DNA from: Prevotella sp.
Lineage (GTDB): Bacteria > Bacteroidota > Bacteroidia > Bacteroidales > Bacteroidaceae
Assembly (NCBI GenBank): GCA_017449495.1
Contig: JAFTFO010000042.1
Location: 1-64,000 of the forward strand
Reading direction: 5' to 3'
Length of the DNA: 64,000 nt
The position numbers and the translations under genes are program-made. Every line of letters begins with the position of its first letter. Positions within the stretch are counted from its first letter, which is position 1. The notes below the pieces were generated by a model that was given only the letters and a program-made list of their open reading frames with translations, was not told the DNA's origin and searched no databases. This document shows, piece after piece, positions 52,742 to 63,405 of the stretch.

Positions 52742-53086
52742 TTAGAAATTAAGTCCACCTTTACGAGCTGCGTCTGCCAGAGACTTGATACGGCCGTGAT
52801 ACAGATAGCCATTACGGTCGAAGACAACGGCGCTAACGCCAGCCTCCAGAGCCTTCTTGGCCAAGAGCTCACCTACCTTCTCAGCCTGCTGGATCTTCGG
52901 CATGGCCTCCAGACCCAGAGAAGATGCAGATGCGAGTGTTTTACCTTCCAAATCATTAATCACCTGAGCATAGATCTGCTTGTTGGAGCGGAACACGCTC
53001 AGACGGGGACGCTCAGCTGTGCCGAACACGTTCTTGCGAATTCTATATTTGATCTTAATTCGTCTTTCTACTTTCTTTGTAGTCAT
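52742..53086 (-). CDS. rplR: 50S ribosomal protein L18
   Basis: 114 residues; binds 5S r[23 protein letters not shown] and [16 protein letters not shown] are typical. Confidence 0.97.
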   Translation of the reverse strand: MTTKKVERRIKIKYRIRKNVFGTAERPRLSVFRSNKQIYAQVINDLEGKTLASASSLGLEAMPKIQQAEKVGELLAKKALEAGVSAVVFDRNGYLYHGRIKSLADAARKGGLNF

Positions 53087-53122
53087 AATCTCTTAATTCT
53101 TAATTCTTAATTCTTAATTAGA
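53087..53122. repeat. TTAAGAA tandem repeat before rplR
   Basis: Four 7-bp units (AATTAAG register) on the minus strand fill the rplF-rplR spacer and end 3 bp from the rplR ATG. Confidence 0.75.
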
Positions 53123-53692
53123 TTACTTTGCGGATGCCGACTTACCCGACTTACGACGGATAACCTCACCCTTGAACAAGATACCCTTTCCCTTGTAAGG
53201 CTCAGGCATGCGGAAAGAACGAATTTTTGCGCAGATCAGACCGAGCAGTGCCTTGTCGCAAGACTCGAGGATAATCTGGGGGTTCTGATTACGCTCCATC
53301 TTGGTCTCAACCTTCACTTCCTTCGGAAGCTGAATGAAGATGGGGTGCGTATAGCCGAGTGCGAACTCAATGATGTTACCCTGGTTAGACACACGGTAAC
53401 CGACACCGACAAGCTCCAGCTCCTTCTTGTAACCCTCACTCACACCAACAACCATGTTGTTGACGAGTGCACGGTACAGACCGTGGAAAGCCTGCTTCTG
53501 CTTGATGTTGACAGGACTCTTCTTGTCAACCTCGAATGTGATGTGGCCATCCTCAATCTTCACCTTGATAGAGGCGTCTACCTTCTGTGAAAGTTCTCCC
53601 TTGGGACCCTTCACGGTCACGATACCGTCCTTGTCCTGAGCAACTGTAACGCCTGCGGGAATACTAATTGGCAATTTACCTATTCTTGACAT
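53123..53692 (-). CDS. rplF: 50S ribosomal protein L6
   Basis: 189 residues, two similar alpha/beta domains: MSRIGKLPISIPAGVTV and the C-terminal RMPEPYKGKGILFKGEVIRR. Near the factor-binding site. Confidence 0.97.
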   Translation of the reverse strand: MSRIGKLPISIPAGVTVAQDKDGIVTVKGPKGELSQKVDASIKVKIEDGHITFEVDKKSPVNIKQKQAFHGLYRALVNNMVVGVSEGYKKELELVGVGYRVSNQGNIIEFALGYTHPIFIQLPKEVKVETKMERNQNPQIILESCDKALLGLICAKIRSFRMPEPYKGKGILFKGEVIRRKSGKSASAK

Positions 53693-53706
53693 ATGCTATC
53701 CTCCAA

Positions 53707-54102
53707 TTAATATACGTAGCAAAGAACCTCGCCGCCAATTTTCAGGGCAGCAGCCTCTTTGTCAGTCATAACACCTTTGGACGTGGAAATGATGGCGATA
53801 CCAAGTCCGTTAATTACTCTCGGCATGTCTTTGTAGCCAGTGTAGCGGCGGAGACCCGGGGTGGATACTCTCTTAAGACACTTGATGGCGTTCTCACGCG
53901 TAGCGGGGTCATACTTCAGAGCGACCTTGATAGTGCCCTGAGGACCATCCTCGATGAACTTGTAGTTCAGGATGTAACCCTTCTCGAAGAGGATCTTCGT
54001 AATCTCCTTCTTCAAGTTAGACGCAGGAACCTCCACAACACGGTGATGAGCCATGATGGCGTTTCTGAGTCTGGTCAGATAATCTGCTATTGGATCTGTC
54101 AT
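53707..54102 (-). CDS. rpsH: 30S ribosomal protein S8
   Basis: 131 residues: MTDPIADYLTRLRNAIMAHH and the C-terminal GIAIISTSKGVMTDKEA. Central-domain 16S binder, spc operon autoregulator in E. coli. Confidence 0.97.
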   Translation of the reverse strand: MTDPIADYLTRLRNAIMAHHRVVEVPASNLKKEITKILFEKGYILNYKFIEDGPQGTIKVALKYDPATRENAIKCLKRVSTPGLRRYTGYKDMPRVINGLGIAIISTSKGVMTDKEAAALKIGGEVLCYVY

Positions 54103-54174
54103 AAAATAAATGTTTTAATTGATCGGGACTACCCCGACAATATTAATAATAAAATACTTCTGTTTCGCTCTGGT

Positions 54175-54492
54175 TTACCAGCTTGCCTTCTTCACACCGG
54201 GTATCAGGCCGCTTGATGCCATCTCACGGAACTGGATACGGGAGAGGCCGAACTGACGCATATAACCCTTCGGACGACCCGTGATCTTGCAACGGTTGTG
54301 CAGACGGATGGGGTTGGCGTTCTTGGGGATGCTCTGCAGCTTGCGGGCTGCCTCATAAGCAGCCATAGCGCCCTCCTCGGTATTCACATCGGCAGTAGCG
54401 ATGATCTTCTTCAAGGCTGCACGCTTCTCAGCATAGCGGGCAACGAGCTTAGCGCGCTTCACCTCGCGGGCTTTCATTGATTCCTTTGCCAT
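54175..54492 (-). CDS. rpsN: 30S ribosomal protein S14, zinc-free form
   Basis: 105 residues: [20 protein letters not shown] and the C-terminal [20 protein letters not shown]. Lacks the CxxC pairs of the short zinc form; this is the long C-minus type. Confidence 0.97.
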   Translation of the reverse strand: MAKESMKAREVKRAKLVARYAEKRAALKKIIATADVNTEEGAMAAYEAARKLQSIPKNANPIRLHNRCKITGRPKGYMRQFGLSRIQFREMASSGLIPGVKKASW

Positions 54493-54497
54493 ATCTC

Positions 54498-55055
54498 TTA
54501 ATCGTTTTTAGCGTTCTTGAATGGGAGACCGAAGGCCTTCAGCAGGGCGTAGCCTTCCTCATCGGTCGGAGCCGTGGTCACGAAGGTGATGTTCATACCC
54601 TGGATGCGGTCTACTGAATCGATATTGATCTCCGGGAAGATGATCTGCTCCTGGATACCCAGCGTGTAATTACCACGACCGTCGAACTTGCTCTCGATAC
54701 CCTTGAAGTCACGGATACGAGGCAGTGCGATACGGACGAGCTTCTCCAGGAACTCATACATGCGCTCACGACGCAGGGTCACCATCACGCCGATAGGCAT
54801 CTTCTTACGAAGCTTGAAGTTGGCGATATCCTTCTTGGAGTAGGTTGCCACAGCCTTCTGGCCACAGATGGCGGAGATCTCATTGATAGCTACATCGATG
54901 ATCTTCTTGTCCTGAGTGGCGTCACCCAGACCCTGGTTGACGACGATCTTCTTCAGAACGGGAATCTGCATATCCGATGTGTAGTTGAACTGCTTCTTCA
55001 GAGCGGGAGCGATCTTCTCCTTATACTCTGTCTTTAACTGTGCTGTATTTGCCAT
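54498..55055 (-). CDS. rplE: 50S ribosomal protein L5
   Basis: 185 residues; 5S rRNA binder contacting S13. Contains [39 protein letters not shown] and QEQIIFPEI. The start shares a base with the rplX stop region. Confidence 0.97.
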   Translation of the reverse strand: MANTAQLKTEYKEKIAPALKKQFNYTSDMQIPVLKKIVVNQGLGDATQDKKIIDVAINEISAICGQKAVATYSKKDIANFKLRKKMPIGVMVTLRRERMYEFLEKLVRIALPRIRDFKGIESKFDGRGNYTLGIQEQIIFPEINIDSVDRIQGMNITFVTTAPTDEEGYALLKAFGLPFKNAKND

Positions 55056-55372
55056 TACTTAATCTCCTCCCCTGACTTTTTAGCGATACGGGTGACCTTC
55101 TTGCCCTCGCGCTTGATGGCGACACGGGTAGCCTTGCCACTCTTCGGATCAATCAAACTAATATTTGAGATGTGAATAGGAGCCTCCATCTTCACGAAGC
55201 CTCCCTGAGGGTTCTTGGCACTTGGCTTGGCACTCTTGTTGACCATGTTCACACCTTCAACAAGTGCGCGCTGCTTGTCGGTCAGGACCTTCAGCACCTT
55301 ACCCGTCTTGCCCTTGTCCTCACCGGCCAGGACGATGACGGTATCATTCTTCTTAATTTTGAACTTTGCCAT
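55055..55372 (-). CDS. rplX: 50S ribosomal protein L24
   Basis: 105 residues, KOW domain [20 protein letters not shown]. Assembly initiator on 23S. Ends one base into rplE. Confidence 0.97.
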   Translation of the reverse strand: MAKFKIKKNDTVIVLAGEDKGKTGKVLKVLTDKQRALVEGVNMVNKSAKPSAKNPQGGFVKMEAPIHISNISLIDPKSGKATRVAIKREGKKVTRIAKKSGEEIK

Positions 55373-55393
55373 TTCTTACTTACATTTTAAATA

Positions 55394-55759
55394 TTAAAGT
55401 ACCTCAGGTGCCAAAGAAACGACCTTCATGTTCACGGCGCGAAGCTCACGGGCCACAGGGCCGAAGATACGGCTGCCGCGGAGCTCACCTGCATTGTTCA
55501 GCAGCACACAGGCATTGTCGTCGAAGCGGATGTACGAGCCATCTGCACGGCGGATCTCCTTCTTCGTGCGAACAACCAAAGCCTTTGATACTGCACCCTT
55601 CTTCACGTCACTTGTAGGGATCGCGTTCTTGATAGAGACGACGATGATGTCACCTACGCTGGCATAACGGCGCTTTGTGCCGCCCAGCACACGGATGCAG
55701 AGAGCCTCACGTGCACCGCTGTTGTCAGCAACAGTCAATCTGGTTTCTGTCTGTATCAT
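55394..55759 (-). CDS. rplN: 50S ribosomal protein L14
   Basis: 121 residues: [20 protein letters not shown] and [13 protein letters not shown]. Interface protein near the EF-G site. Confidence 0.97.
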   Translation of the reverse strand: MIQTETRLTVADNSGAREALCIRVLGGTKRRYASVGDIIVVSIKNAIPTSDVKKGAVSKALVVRTKKEIRRADGSYIRFDDNACVLLNNAGELRGSRIFGPVARELRAVNMKVVSLAPEVL

Positions 55760-55761
55760 AA

Positions 55762-56019
55762 TTACTTAGCTTTTTCTACGATTTGAACTAATCTCCATCT
55801 CTTTGTCTTCGACAGAGGACGGGTTTCCATAATGAGCACGGTATCACCAATGTTGCACTCGTTCTTCTCGTCGTGTGCGTGATACTTCTTTGTCTTCTGG
55901 ACAAACTTACCATAAATAGGGTGCTTCTCCTTGAACTTAGCGGCAATAACAATGGTTTTATCCATCTTGTTGCTGATAACGACACCCTGTCTTGTCTTTC
56001 TTAAATTTCTTGTTTCCAT
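55762..56019 (-). CDS. rpsQ: 30S ribosomal protein S17
   Basis: 85 residues from [20 protein letters not shown]; the upstream in-frame Met three codons earlier overlaps the rpmC spacer. OB fold with [19 protein letters not shown]. Confidence 0.96.
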   Translation of the reverse strand: METRNLRKTRQGVVISNKMDKTIVIAAKFKEKHPIYGKFVQKTKKYHAHDEKNECNIGDTVLIMETRPLSKTKRWRLVQIVEKAK

Positions 56020-56030
56020 ATGGACCATTG

Positions 56031-56225
56031 TTATTTTTTGAGTTCTCTCTGATGAAGTTCTGATTTCATACGTGCGATATCACGACGGGCAGCTTTAATC
56101 TGAGACGGATTCTCAAGCGGGGTGATGGCGTGGTTCAACTTCATCTGGTTGTACTTCGCAACCTCAGCCTCAATACGCTCTGCCAAGTCCTTGGTCTCGA
56201 GCTCTCTTACTTCTTTAATCTTCAT
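56031..56225 (-). CDS. rpmC: 50S ribosomal protein L29
   Basis: 64 residues, helical: [20 protein letters not shown] and [14 protein letters not shown]. At the exit tunnel, near the trigger factor site. Confidence 0.96.
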   Translation of the reverse strand: MKIKEVRELETKDLAERIEAEVAKYNQMKLNHAITPLENPSQIKAARRDIARMKSELHQRELKK

Positions 56226-56232
56226 ATCTCAA

Positions 56233-56661
56233 TTAAGCGTTTTTATCGTAATCACGTCTAACAACAAACTTTGTCTTAACAGGCAGTTTCTGTGCGCCGA
56301 GGCGGAGAGCCTCCTTGGCGATGTCGAAAGGAACGCCTTCCACTTCAAAGAGGATACGGCCGGGAGTGACTGGAGCCACCCATCCTGCGGGATCACCCTT
56401 ACCCTTACCCATTCGCACGTCAGCAGGCTTGCGGGTGATGGGCTTGTCGGGGAAGATGCGGATCCACACTTGGCCTTCACGGTTCATATAACGGTTGATG
56501 GCAACACGTGCTGCCTCAATCTGGCGGCTGTCGATCCACTTGGCATCCATTGTCTTGATGCCGAAGCTGCCGAAAGCCAGCGTTGTACCTCTGTGGGCGT
56601 TGCCTTTGTTGCCGCGTCCGTCCTGAGGTCTTCTATATCTTACTCTTTTGGGCTGTAACAT
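56233..56661 (-). CDS. rplP: 50S ribosomal protein L16
   Basis: 142 residues: [20 protein letters not shown], then [16 protein letters not shown] and [14 protein letters not shown]. Organises the A-site tRNA region. Confidence 0.97.
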   Translation of the reverse strand: MLQPKRVRYRRPQDGRGNKGNAHRGTTLAFGSFGIKTMDAKWIDSRQIEAARVAINRYMNREGQVWIRIFPDKPITRKPADVRMGKGKGDPAGWVAPVTPGRILFEVEGVPFDIAKEALRLGAQKLPVKTKFVVRRDYDKNA

Positions 56662-56686
56662 AATAATTCTCTACTTTAAACGATTA

Positions 56687-57409
56687 CTACTTCTTCTTAT
56701 TACGGAACTTTCTGTCACGGCCACCACCGGCATTGGCACGGCTACTACTCTTCTCCTGTGTGAAATTCGGGGTCAGGTCTACGTCACCATAGATCTCACC
56801 ACGGCATATCCACACCTTGATACCCAGCAGACCGACTTTCGTCAGGGCCTCTGTGTGGCAGTAGTCGATGTCAGCACGATAGGTGTGCAGCGGGGTACGA
56901 CCCTCCTTGAGCATCTCACTGCGTGCGATTTCAGCACCGTTCAAACGACCGGAGATCAGCACCTTGATACCCTCGGCACCGGCACGCATCGTGTTCTGGA
57001 TGGCCATCTTGATGGCGCGGCGGTAAGCGATCTTGCCCTCTACCTGGCGAGCGATGTTGTTGGCAACAATCGTGGCATCGAGCTCAGGGCGCTTCACCTC
57101 GAAGATATTAATCTGTATCTCTTTGTCGTAGAGCTTCTTCAGCTCCTCCTTCAGTTTGTCAACATCCTGTCCGCCCTTACCAATGACGATACCCGGACGA
57201 GCCGTGCAGATCGTGATGGTGACCAGCTTCAGTGTGCGCTCGATGACAATCTTCGACACGCTGGCCTTGGCCAGACGCTCGTTCAGATACTTGCGGATTT
57301 TCTGATCCTCTACCAGGTTATCTCCGAAGTCTTTGCCTCCGAACCAATTCGAATCCCAACCTCTAACGATTCCAAGACGGTTGCTAATTGGATTTACTTT
57401 CTGTCCCAT
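56687..57409 (-). CDS. rpsC: 30S ribosomal protein S3
   Basis: 240 residues: [22 protein letters not shown] domain with [20 protein letters not shown], and C-terminal domain [14 protein letters not shown]. mRNA-entry helicase protein. A basic Ser/Arg/Gly tail ends the protein. Confidence 0.97.
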   Translation of the reverse strand: MGQKVNPISNRLGIVRGWDSNWFGGKDFGDNLVEDQKIRKYLNERLAKASVSKIVIERTLKLVTITICTARPGIVIGKGGQDVDKLKEELKKLYDKEIQINIFEVKRPELDATIVANNIARQVEGKIAYRRAIKMAIQNTMRAGAEGIKVLISGRLNGAEIARSEMLKEGRTPLHTYRADIDYCHTEALTKVGLLGIKVWICRGEIYGDVDLTPNFTQEKSSSRANAGGGRDRKFRNKKK

Positions 57410-57411
57410 AC

Positions 57412-57819
57412 TTATTCTTTTACGTCATTAGTTTTAGCGTCAACGAACAGAGTCACGTGGTTGCTACGCTTACGGATGCGGTAGCCACGACCCTGAGGTG
57501 CCGGTCTCATTCTCTTCATCGTCACACCCTCGTCAACGAACACGCGGGTGATGAACAGCTCACCGTCCTCTGCCTTACGGTCATTCTTGGCTTCCCAGTT
57601 AGCAATGGCCGAGCGGAGGAGTTTCTCTACATCAGCTGCAGCTGCCTTCTTCGAGAAACGAAGCACACCCAGTGCGCGATTCACTTCCATGCCGCGGATC
57701 ATGTCGACGACATAGCGCATCTTGCGGGGTGAGGAGGGGCAGCCCTTCAGCTTGGCAAAATACTGTGTCTTAAGTGCTGCTTTTCTTTCTTCAGCCTTAA
57801 TATGTTTTCTTGCTCCCAT
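57412..57819 (-). CDS. rplV: 50S ribosomal protein L22
   Basis: 135 residues: [20 protein letters not shown] and the tunnel loop [20 protein letters not shown]. The loop lines the exit tunnel (macrolide region). Confidence 0.97.
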   Translation of the reverse strand: MGARKHIKAEERKAALKTQYFAKLKGCPSSPRKMRYVVDMIRGMEVNRALGVLRFSKKAAAADVEKLLRSAIANWEAKNDRKAEDGELFITRVFVDEGVTMKRMRPAPQGRGYRIRKRSNHVTLFVDAKTNDVKE

Positions 57820-57857
57820 TTTAATTCTTAATTCTTAATTCTTAAATTCCCCTGGGA
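57820..57857. repeat. TTAAGAA tandem repeat before rplV
   Basis: Three units on the minus strand directly before the rplV ATG, after a short CAGGGGAATT stretch behind the rpsS stop. Confidence 0.7.
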
Positions 57858-58124
57858 TTACTTCTTGTTACCGGCATGACCACCGAAGCGACGGGTGGGT
57901 GCGAACTCACCGAGCTTGTGACCTACCATGTTCTCAGTAACGTAGACAGGGATAAACTTATTACCGTTATGAACTGCAACAGTGTGTCCCACGAAGTCCG
58001 GGGAGATCATTGATGCTCTGGCCCATGTCTTGACGACATTCTTCTTACCGCTCTCATTCATAGCGAGAATCTTCTTCTCGAGAGAGACGTTGATGTACGG
58101 ACCTTTCTTTAATGAACGACTCAT
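57858..58124 (-). CDS. rpsS: 30S ribosomal protein S19
   Basis: 88 residues: [40 protein letters not shown] and [14 protein letters not shown]. Head protein. Confidence 0.97.
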   Translation of the reverse strand: MSRSLKKGPYINVSLEKKILAMNESGKKNVVKTWARASMISPDFVGHTVAVHNGNKFIPVYVTENMVGHKLGEFAPTRRFGGHAGNKK

Positions 58125-58149
58125 AATTTACTCTTGTTTAACTTCGTGA

Positions 58150-58977
58150 TTACTTCTTGTTAGCTCTTTCAATGATGTACTTGTTTGAAAGCTTCTTGGG
58201 TGCGCGTGTCTTCAGACCCTTAGCGTACAGACCCTTACGTGAGCGCGGATGTCCACCAGACTGACGGCCTTCACCACCACCCATCGGGTGATCATGCGGG
58301 TTCATCACGACACCACGGTTGTGAGGACGCTGACCCAACCAGCGGCTGCGACCAGCCTTACCACTCTGCTCAAGAGCGTGGTCTGAGTTGCCTACACTAC
58401 CGACAGTAGCCTTACAAGCGGAGAGAATCTGACGAGTCTCGCCTGAAGGGAGCTTGATAACACAATAGCTGCCCTCACGAGAAGTCAACTGAGCAAAGTT
58501 ACCAGCCGAACGGACGAGCTTGGCACCCTGGCCGGGACGCATCTCAATGTTGTGGATGACGGTACCGACGGGGATGTTGGCCAGCGGAAGCGCATTACCC
58601 ACCTCGGGCACTGCCTCTGCACCAGACATCAGGGTTGCACCTACCTGCAGTCCATTAGGAGCAATAATGTAACGTTTTTCACCATCAGCGTAGAAGAGCA
58701 GAGCGATACGAGCCGAACGGTTCGGATCATACTCAATGGTCTTAACTACAGCTGGAACACCATCTTTCTCTCGCTTGAAGTCGATCAGACGATACTTCCT
58801 CTTGTGACCGCCGCCCATGTAGCGGACAGTCATCTTACCGGTGTTGTTTCGACCACCGGTAGAACGCTTACCGTAAACGAGAGACTTCTCTGGCACGGAT
58901 GCAGTAATATCCTCGAACGTGCCAATAATCTTGTGTCTTTGACCCGGAGTTACGGGTTTTAATTTACGTACTGCCAT
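58150..58977 (-). CDS. rplB: 50S ribosomal protein L2
   Basis: 275 residues: [20 protein letters not shown] and the C-terminal [20 protein letters not shown] with the peptidyl-transferase-centre His. Primary 23S binder. Confidence 0.98.
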   Translation of the reverse strand: MAVRKLKPVTPGQRHKIIGTFEDITASVPEKSLVYGKRSTGGRNNTGKMTVRYMGGGHKRKYRLIDFKREKDGVPAVVKTIEYDPNRSARIALLFYADGEKRYIIAPNGLQVGATLMSGAEAVPEVGNALPLANIPVGTVIHNIEMRPGQGAKLVRSAGNFAQLTSREGSYCVIKLPSGETRQILSACKATVGSVGNSDHALEQSGKAGRSRWLGQRPHNRGVVMNPHDHPMGGGEGRQSGGHPRSRKGLYAKGLKTRAPKKLSNKYIIERANKK

Positions 58978-58980
58978 TTC

Positions 58981-59328
58981 TTATTGAATATTGCTATAAA
59001 AATCAATTGTATCGCCCTCCTTCAGAGTAACGATTGCTTTCTTGAACGCGTTCTTCTGGCCCTTGATCAGTCCAGCCTTCGTATAACGAGAGCTGCGCTT
59101 ACCGGCATAGCGACACGTGTTCACGCTGAGAACAGTCACATTGTACATGCTCTCAATCTCTTTCTTAATCTCAAGCTTATTGGCTTCGGGCTTCACGATG
59201 AAACCATACTTGGTCTCGGCCTTCTTTGTGCGCTCCTCACCCTTCACCTTATAAGTTTTCTCTACAGAAGACTTGTCTGTAATCTTGGTCATCTTCTCAG
59301 TGACCAGGGGTTTGATGATAAATGCCAT
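58981..59328 (-). CDS. rplW: 50S ribosomal protein L23
   Basis: 115 residues, about 15 longer than typical because of a charged insertion (KVKGEERTKKAETKYG). Otherwise MAFIIKPLVTEKMTKI and the C-terminal KKAIVTLKEGDTIDFYSNIQ. Exit-tunnel dock for trigger factor and SRP. Confidence 0.96.
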   Translation of the reverse strand: MAFIIKPLVTEKMTKITDKSSVEKTYKVKGEERTKKAETKYGFIVKPEANKLEIKKEIESMYNVTVLSVNTCRYAGKRSSRYTKAGLIKGQKNAFKKAIVTLKEGDTIDFYSNIQ

Positions 59329-59343
59329 ATCTCTTGTCTCCTT

Positions 59344-59973
59344 TTACTTGTTTAAGATACCGTCGATCACCTCCAGAGACTTCTCCGAGATCACCAGCAC
59401 GTCAGCGTTCAACACCTTATAAGTATTGACCTTCTGAGCCTCCATGACCTCTGTGCCCTGCAGATTACGAGCCGACAGATATACGTTGTTATTACCACCT
59501 GCCAGAACGAAGAGCGACTTCTTGCCGTCCACTTTCAGATTCTTGGCAATTGTTACGAATTCCTTTGTCTTCGGAGCATCGAGCGTGAAGTCCTCCACGA
59601 CGACGATGGCATTCTCCTGAGCCTTGTATGACAGAGCCGACTTACGAGCCAGCTGCTTCACCTTCTTGTTCAGCTTGAAGCTGTAGTCACGGGGCTTGGG
59701 ACCAAACACGCGGGCACCACCACGCAGCAGCGGAGAGTTGATGTCACCATGACGTGCGCCGCCGCCACCCTTCTGACGACCGAGCTTACGTGTAGAACCG
59801 GAGATTTCACTTCTCTCCTTCGACTTAGCATTACCCTGACGCTGGTTGGCCAGATACTGCTTCACATCCAGATAAATCACATGGTCATTAGGTTCAATGC
59901 CGTAGATAGCATCGTTCAGAGTTACCTTGCGTCCGGTCTCCTGACCTTTGATATTCAATACGCTAACTTCCAT
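59344..59973 (-). CDS. rplD: 50S ribosomal protein L4
   Basis: 209 residues: tunnel loop [20 protein letters not shown] and globular domain. In enterobacteria L4 autoregulates the S10 operon; a leader before rplC here could play a similar role. Confidence 0.97.
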   Translation of the reverse strand: MEVSVLNIKGQETGRKVTLNDAIYGIEPNDHVIYLDVKQYLANQRQGNAKSKERSEISGSTRKLGRQKGGGGARHGDINSPLLRGGARVFGPKPRDYSFKLNKKVKQLARKSALSYKAQENAIVVVEDFTLDAPKTKEFVTIAKNLKVDGKKSLFVLAGGNNNVYLSARNLQGTEVMEAQKVNTYKVLNADVLVISEKSLEVIDGILNK

Positions 59974-59974
59974 C

Positions 59975-60589
59975 TTACTTGTTGATTATGACTGTTGAAC
60001 CATTATAACCAGCGCAGCTTCCCTTCACGAGAATCAGATTGTGCTCTGGAATTACCTTTAACACTCTGAGGTTCTGGGTTGTCACACGGTCGCCACCCAT
60101 CTGGCCACCCATGCGCATGCCCTTGAACACCTTGGCGGGATAAGAACAGGCACCGATAGAACCCGGCTTACGCAGACGGTCGTCCTGACCGTGCGTCGAC
60201 TGGCCTACGCCGCCGAAACCGTGACGCTTCACAACGCCCTGGAATCCCTTACCTTTAGACGTGCCGACAACGTCGACGAACTCTGAGCCCTCGAAGATGT
60301 CGACAGTAACGGTGTCGCCGAGGTTGAGCTCCTCGTCAAACTTGAACTCGGCCAAGTGGGCCTTGGGTGTCGTGTTGGCTTTCTTGAAGATACCCATCAT
60401 TGCCTTGGTGGTGTTCTTCTCCTTCTTCTCACCGAAAGCGAGCTGAACGGCCTGATAGCCATCCTTCTCGACTGACTTCACCTGAGTGACAACACAAGGA
60501 CCAGCTTCGATAACAGTGCACGGTACATTCTTACCGTCGGCACTGAAAACGGATGTCATTCCGATTTTTCTTCCAATTAATCCTGGCAT
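59975..60589 (-). CDS. rplC: 50S ribosomal protein L3
   Basis: 204 residues: [20 protein letters not shown] and [20 protein letters not shown]. Early assembly protein near the peptidyl-transferase centre. First gene after the leader at 60590-60771 with its own promoter. Confidence 0.98.
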   Translation of the reverse strand: MPGLIGRKIGMTSVFSADGKNVPCTVIEAGPCVVTQVKSVEKDGYQAVQLAFGEKKEKNTTKAMMGIFKKANTTPKAHLAEFKFDEELNLGDTVTVDIFEGSEFVDVVGTSKGKGFQGVVKRHGFGGVGQSTHGQDDRLRKPGSIGACSYPAKVFKGMRMGGQMGGDRVTTQNLRVLKVIPEHNLILVKGSCAGYNGSTVIINK

Positions 60590-60610
60590 TTCAGTTTAAA
60601 ATTAATAATG

Positions 60611-60697
60611 TTATAAATATAATAAATCCTTTTTAAGTGTCATCTTTGCCATCCGAGGCGCACAAACCCACTTAAAAAGGAACCTCAACCGCTTCAT
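60611..60697 (-). CDS. Possible leader micro-ORF upstream of rplC
   Basis: A 28-residue basic frame (MKRLRFLFKWVCAP..., ending LLYL) lies wholly inside the rplC leader and spans the 12-bp stem. It could be a regulatory leader peptide or chance. No family recognised. Confidence 0.25.
   Translation of the reverse strand: MKRLRFLFKWVCAPRMAKMTLKKDLLYL
60628..60680 (-). promoter_or_regulatory. rplC leader stem, possible ribosomal-protein autoregulatory element
   Basis: A perfect 12-bp stem (CCTTTTTAAGTG, 60628-60639, with 60669-60680) and a 29-nt loop in the roughly 175-nt leader between the promoter at 60772 and rplC. Position fits feedback control of the S10 group by a ribosomal protein such as L4. 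Confidence 0.5.
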
Positions 60698-60771
60698 TCT
60701 TGAAGGCTAAGTTGCTCTTTATCAGGGTATTGATAGCTCTCGGGCCAGCGCAATACGCACTTTTGCGGGTG

Positions 60772-60803
60772 CAAAGGTACATATAAATAATGAGACGCAC
60801 AAC
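60772..60803 (-). promoter_or_regulatory. rplC promoter
   Basis: GTTG (complement of 60800-60803), 20 bp, TACCTTTG (complement of 60772-60779). The -33 box lies inside the hairpin that follows rpsJ. Confidence 0.7.
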
Positions 60804-60820
60804 AGAATTGTACGTCTCAT
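60790..60820 (-). terminator. Hairpin after rpsJ overlapping the rplC promoter
   Basis: Arms ATGAGACG (60790-60797) and CGTCTCAT (60813-60820) with partial inner pairing; no T-run follows, so termination would be leaky. It shares bases with the -33 region of the rplC promoter. Confidence 0.5.
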
Positions 60821-60845
60821 AACGTTTTTTAAAGTTTTTTATACT

Positions 60846-61151
60846 TTATACCTTGATTTCCACCTCTACACCGCTGGGAAGCTCGAGCTTCATCAGGGCG
60901 TCAACCGTCTTGGCGGTAGAGCTGTAGATGTCGATCAGACGCTTGTAGTCTGACAACTGGAACTGCTCACGAGCCTTCTTGTTGACGAAGGTAGAACGGT
61001 TCACGGTGAAGATACGCTTGTGTGTGGGAAGGGGGATAGGACCGCTGATAATAGCACCTGTAGCCTTCACAGCCTTCACGATTTTCTCTGCTGACTTGTC
61101 AACCAACTTGTGGTCGTAGCTTTTCAGCTTGATACGAATTTTCTGACTCAT
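60846..61151 (-). CDS. rpsJ: 30S ribosomal protein S10
   Basis: 101 residues: [20 protein letters not shown] and [20 protein letters not shown]. Also the NusB partner in antitermination. Follows fusA after a 124-bp gap holding a hairpin and repeat copy 3. Confidence 0.98.
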   Translation of the reverse strand: MSQKIRIKLKSYDHKLVDKSAEKIVKAVKATGAIISGPIPLPTHKRIFTVNRSTFVNKKAREQFQLSDYKRLIDIYSSTAKTVDALMKLELPSGVEVEIKV

Positions 61152-61182
61152 TGTCTTTTATTGTTTTATTTGTTAATATTGT

Positions 61183-61214
61183 GCTCCGCTAAAGAGTCAT
61201 TTGCTCAACGGAGC
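61183..61214 (-). other. Hairpin between fusA and rpsJ
   Basis: Stem GCTCCG (61183-61188) with CGGAGC (61209-61214) and inner pairs TGAG/CTCT; no T-run follows. It may protect mRNA or attenuate. Confidence 0.5.
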
Positions 61215-61223
61215 GTTTTATAC

Positions 61224-61275
61224 GTGAAGTGAAGAGCGGAAGCAGATTCTTCACTCTTCACTTTTCACTCTTCAC
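61224..61275. repeat. Dispersed repeat, copy 3, between fusA and rpsJ
   Basis: On the minus strand, starting right after the fusA stop, GTGAAGAGTGAAAAGTGAAG units lead to the core AAGAATCTGCTTCCGC (61236-61251) and a right arm CTCTTCACTTCAC. Shorter than the copies at 20496 and 42075 because the middle is absent. Confidence 0.75.
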
Positions 61276-63405
61276 TTATACGAGGTCTGCGCGTCCCTTC
61301 ACCTCCTCAAGCACGGCCTTGGCCAGAGCGCTGGAGAGCGGTGCATGGTGATCGTACTCCATCGAGCTGGTGGCACGACCGGAAGTGATCGTACGCAGGG
61401 CAGTCACATAGCCGAACATCTCCGACAGGGGCACCTGGGCCTTGATGACGCGGGCACCGCTGCGGGCCTCGTCCATACCCTCTACCTGACCGCGACGCTT
61501 GTTCAGGTCGCCGATCACGTCACCCATGTTCTCCTCGGGTGTCACCACCTCAAGTTTCATGATGGGCTCCATCAGTACGGGCTTAGCCTGAGCACAGATT
61601 GCCTTATAGGCCATCTGGGCAGCGACCTCGAACGACAGCTGGTCAGAGTCAACGGGGTGGAACGAACCATCGACGACAACCACCTTCAGCGAGTCCATGG
61701 GATAGCCACCGAGGATACCGTTCTTGAGTGATGCCTCGAAGCCCTTCTGGATAGCGGGGATGTACTCCTTGGGGATGTTACCACCCTTCACCTCGTTCAC
61801 GAACTGCAGAGCTCCGTTCTCCTTGATATCGTAATCCTCGTCCACAGGGCCTACGTTCACGATGATGTCAGCGAACTTACCGCGACCACCCGACTGCTTC
61901 TTATAGACCTCACGGTAACCCATGACGGTCTTGGTGATGGCCTCCTTGTAGTTCACCTGGGGCTTACCCTGGTTACACTCCACCTTGAACTCACGCTTCA
62001 GACGGTCGATGATGATGTCGAGGTGAAGCTCACCCATACCCGAGATGATGGTCTGGCCACTCTGCTCGTCGGTACGTACGGTGAAGGTCGGGTCTTCCTC
62101 AGCCAGCTTGGCGAGACCGTTGTCGAGCTTGGCCACGTCGGCCTGGCTCTTCGGCTCAACGGCAATAGAGATCACCGTGTCGGGGAAGGTCATCGACTCC
62201 AGCACGATGGGCTTGTCCTCATCACAAAGGGTGTCACCCGTACGGATATCCTTGAAGCCTACGCCTGCGCCGATATCACCGGCATCGATCGACTCCATGG
62301 GAATCTCCTTATTTGAGTTCATCTGGAACAGACGGCTGATACGCTCCTTCTTGCCCGAGCGGGGGTTGAAGACGTAGCTTCCTGCGGTGATCTTACCCGA
62401 GTAGACGCGGAAGAACACCAGACGTCCCATATACGGATCGGTAGCAATCTTGAAGGCGAGGGCAGATGTCGGAGCATCCTCTGAGGGCTCACGGTCCTCT
62501 TCCTCGTCGGTGTTGGGGTTGGTACCCTTGATCACCTCCACGTCAACAGGTGCGGGCAGGAAAGCACACACGTAGTCGAGCAGCGGCTGGACACCCTTGT
62601 TCTTATACGACGAACCGAGCAACATCGGGGTACACTGCATCGAGATGGTACCCTTGCGGATGGCAGCGATAATCTCGTCCTCTGTGATAGAGTTGGGATC
62701 GTCGAAATACTTCTCCATCAGCGCCTCGTCATACTCAGCGGCAGCCTCGAGCAGCTTGTTACGCCACTCGTCGCACTCAGCCTGCAGGTCGGAGGGGATC
62801 TCCTCAATGTCGTACTCAGCGCCCATGGTCTCGTCGTGCCACAGGATAGCCTTCATCTTGATCAGGTCAACAAGACCCTTAAAGTTCTCCTCAGCGCCGA
62901 TAGGCACCTGGATGACGACGGGGTTGGCGCCCAGGATGTCCTTCATCTGCTGCACGGTCTCAAAGAAGTCGGCACCAGAGCGGTCCATCTTGTTCACATA
63001 ACCAATACGGGGCACATTGTACTTGTCGGCCTGGCGCCATACAGTCTCAGACTGGGGCTGCACGCCGTCGGCAGCAGAGTAAGTAGCCACAGCTCCGTCG
63101 AGCACACGAAGCGAACGCTCCACCTCGGCGGTGAAGTCCACGTGTCCCGGAGTATCAATCAGGTTAATCTTGAAAGTCTTGTTGTTCCATGTCCAGTTAC
63201 AGGTTGTGGCAGCACTGGTGATAGTGATACCGCGCTCCTGCTCCTGCGCCATCCAGTCCATCGTGGCAGCACCGTCGTGCACCTCGCCGATCTTGTGCGT
63301 CTTACCTGTATAGAACAGGATACGTTCAGAGGTCGTCGTCTTGCCCGCATCAATATGCGCCATGATGCCGATGTTTCTTGTCAAATGTAGATCGCGATTT
63401 GCCAT
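61276..63405 (-). CDS. fusA: Translation elongation factor G
   Basis: 709 residues, all five domains. G motifs: [10 protein letters not shown] (16-25), DTPGH (84-88) and NKMD (138-141). GTP-driven translocation. The gene stands between rpsG and rpsJ in the merged str-S10 cluster. Confidence 0.98.
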   Translation of the reverse strand: MANRDLHLTRNIGIMAHIDAGKTTTSERILFYTGKTHKIGEVHDGAATMDWMAQEQERGITITSAATTCNWTWNNKTFKINLIDTPGHVDFTAEVERSLRVLDGAVATYSAADGVQPQSETVWRQADKYNVPRIGYVNKMDRSGADFFETVQQMKDILGANPVVIQVPIGAEENFKGLVDLIKMKAILWHDETMGAEYDIEEIPSDLQAECDEWRNKLLEAAAEYDEALMEKYFDDPNSITEDEIIAAIRKGTISMQCTPMLLGSSYKNKGVQPLLDYVCAFLPAPVDVEVIKGTNPNTDEEEDREPSEDAPTSALAFKIATDPYMGRLVFFRVYSGKITAGSYVFNPRSGKKERISRLFQMNSNKEIPMESIDAGDIGAGVGFKDIRTGDTLCDEDKPIVLESMTFPDTVISIAVEPKSQADVAKLDNGLAKLAEEDPTFTVRTDEQSGQTIISGMGELHLDIIIDRLKREFKVECNQGKPQVNYKEAITKTVMGYREVYKKQSGGRGKFADIIVNVGPVDEDYDIKENGALQFVNEVKGGNIPKEYIPAIQKGFEASLKNGILGGYPMDSLKVVVVDGSFHPVDSDQLSFEVAAQMAYKAICAQAKPVLMEPIMKLEVVTPEENMGDVIGDLNKRRGQVEGMDEARSGARVIKAQVPLSEMFGYVTALRTITSGRATSSMEYDHHAPLSSALAKAVLEEVKGRADLV

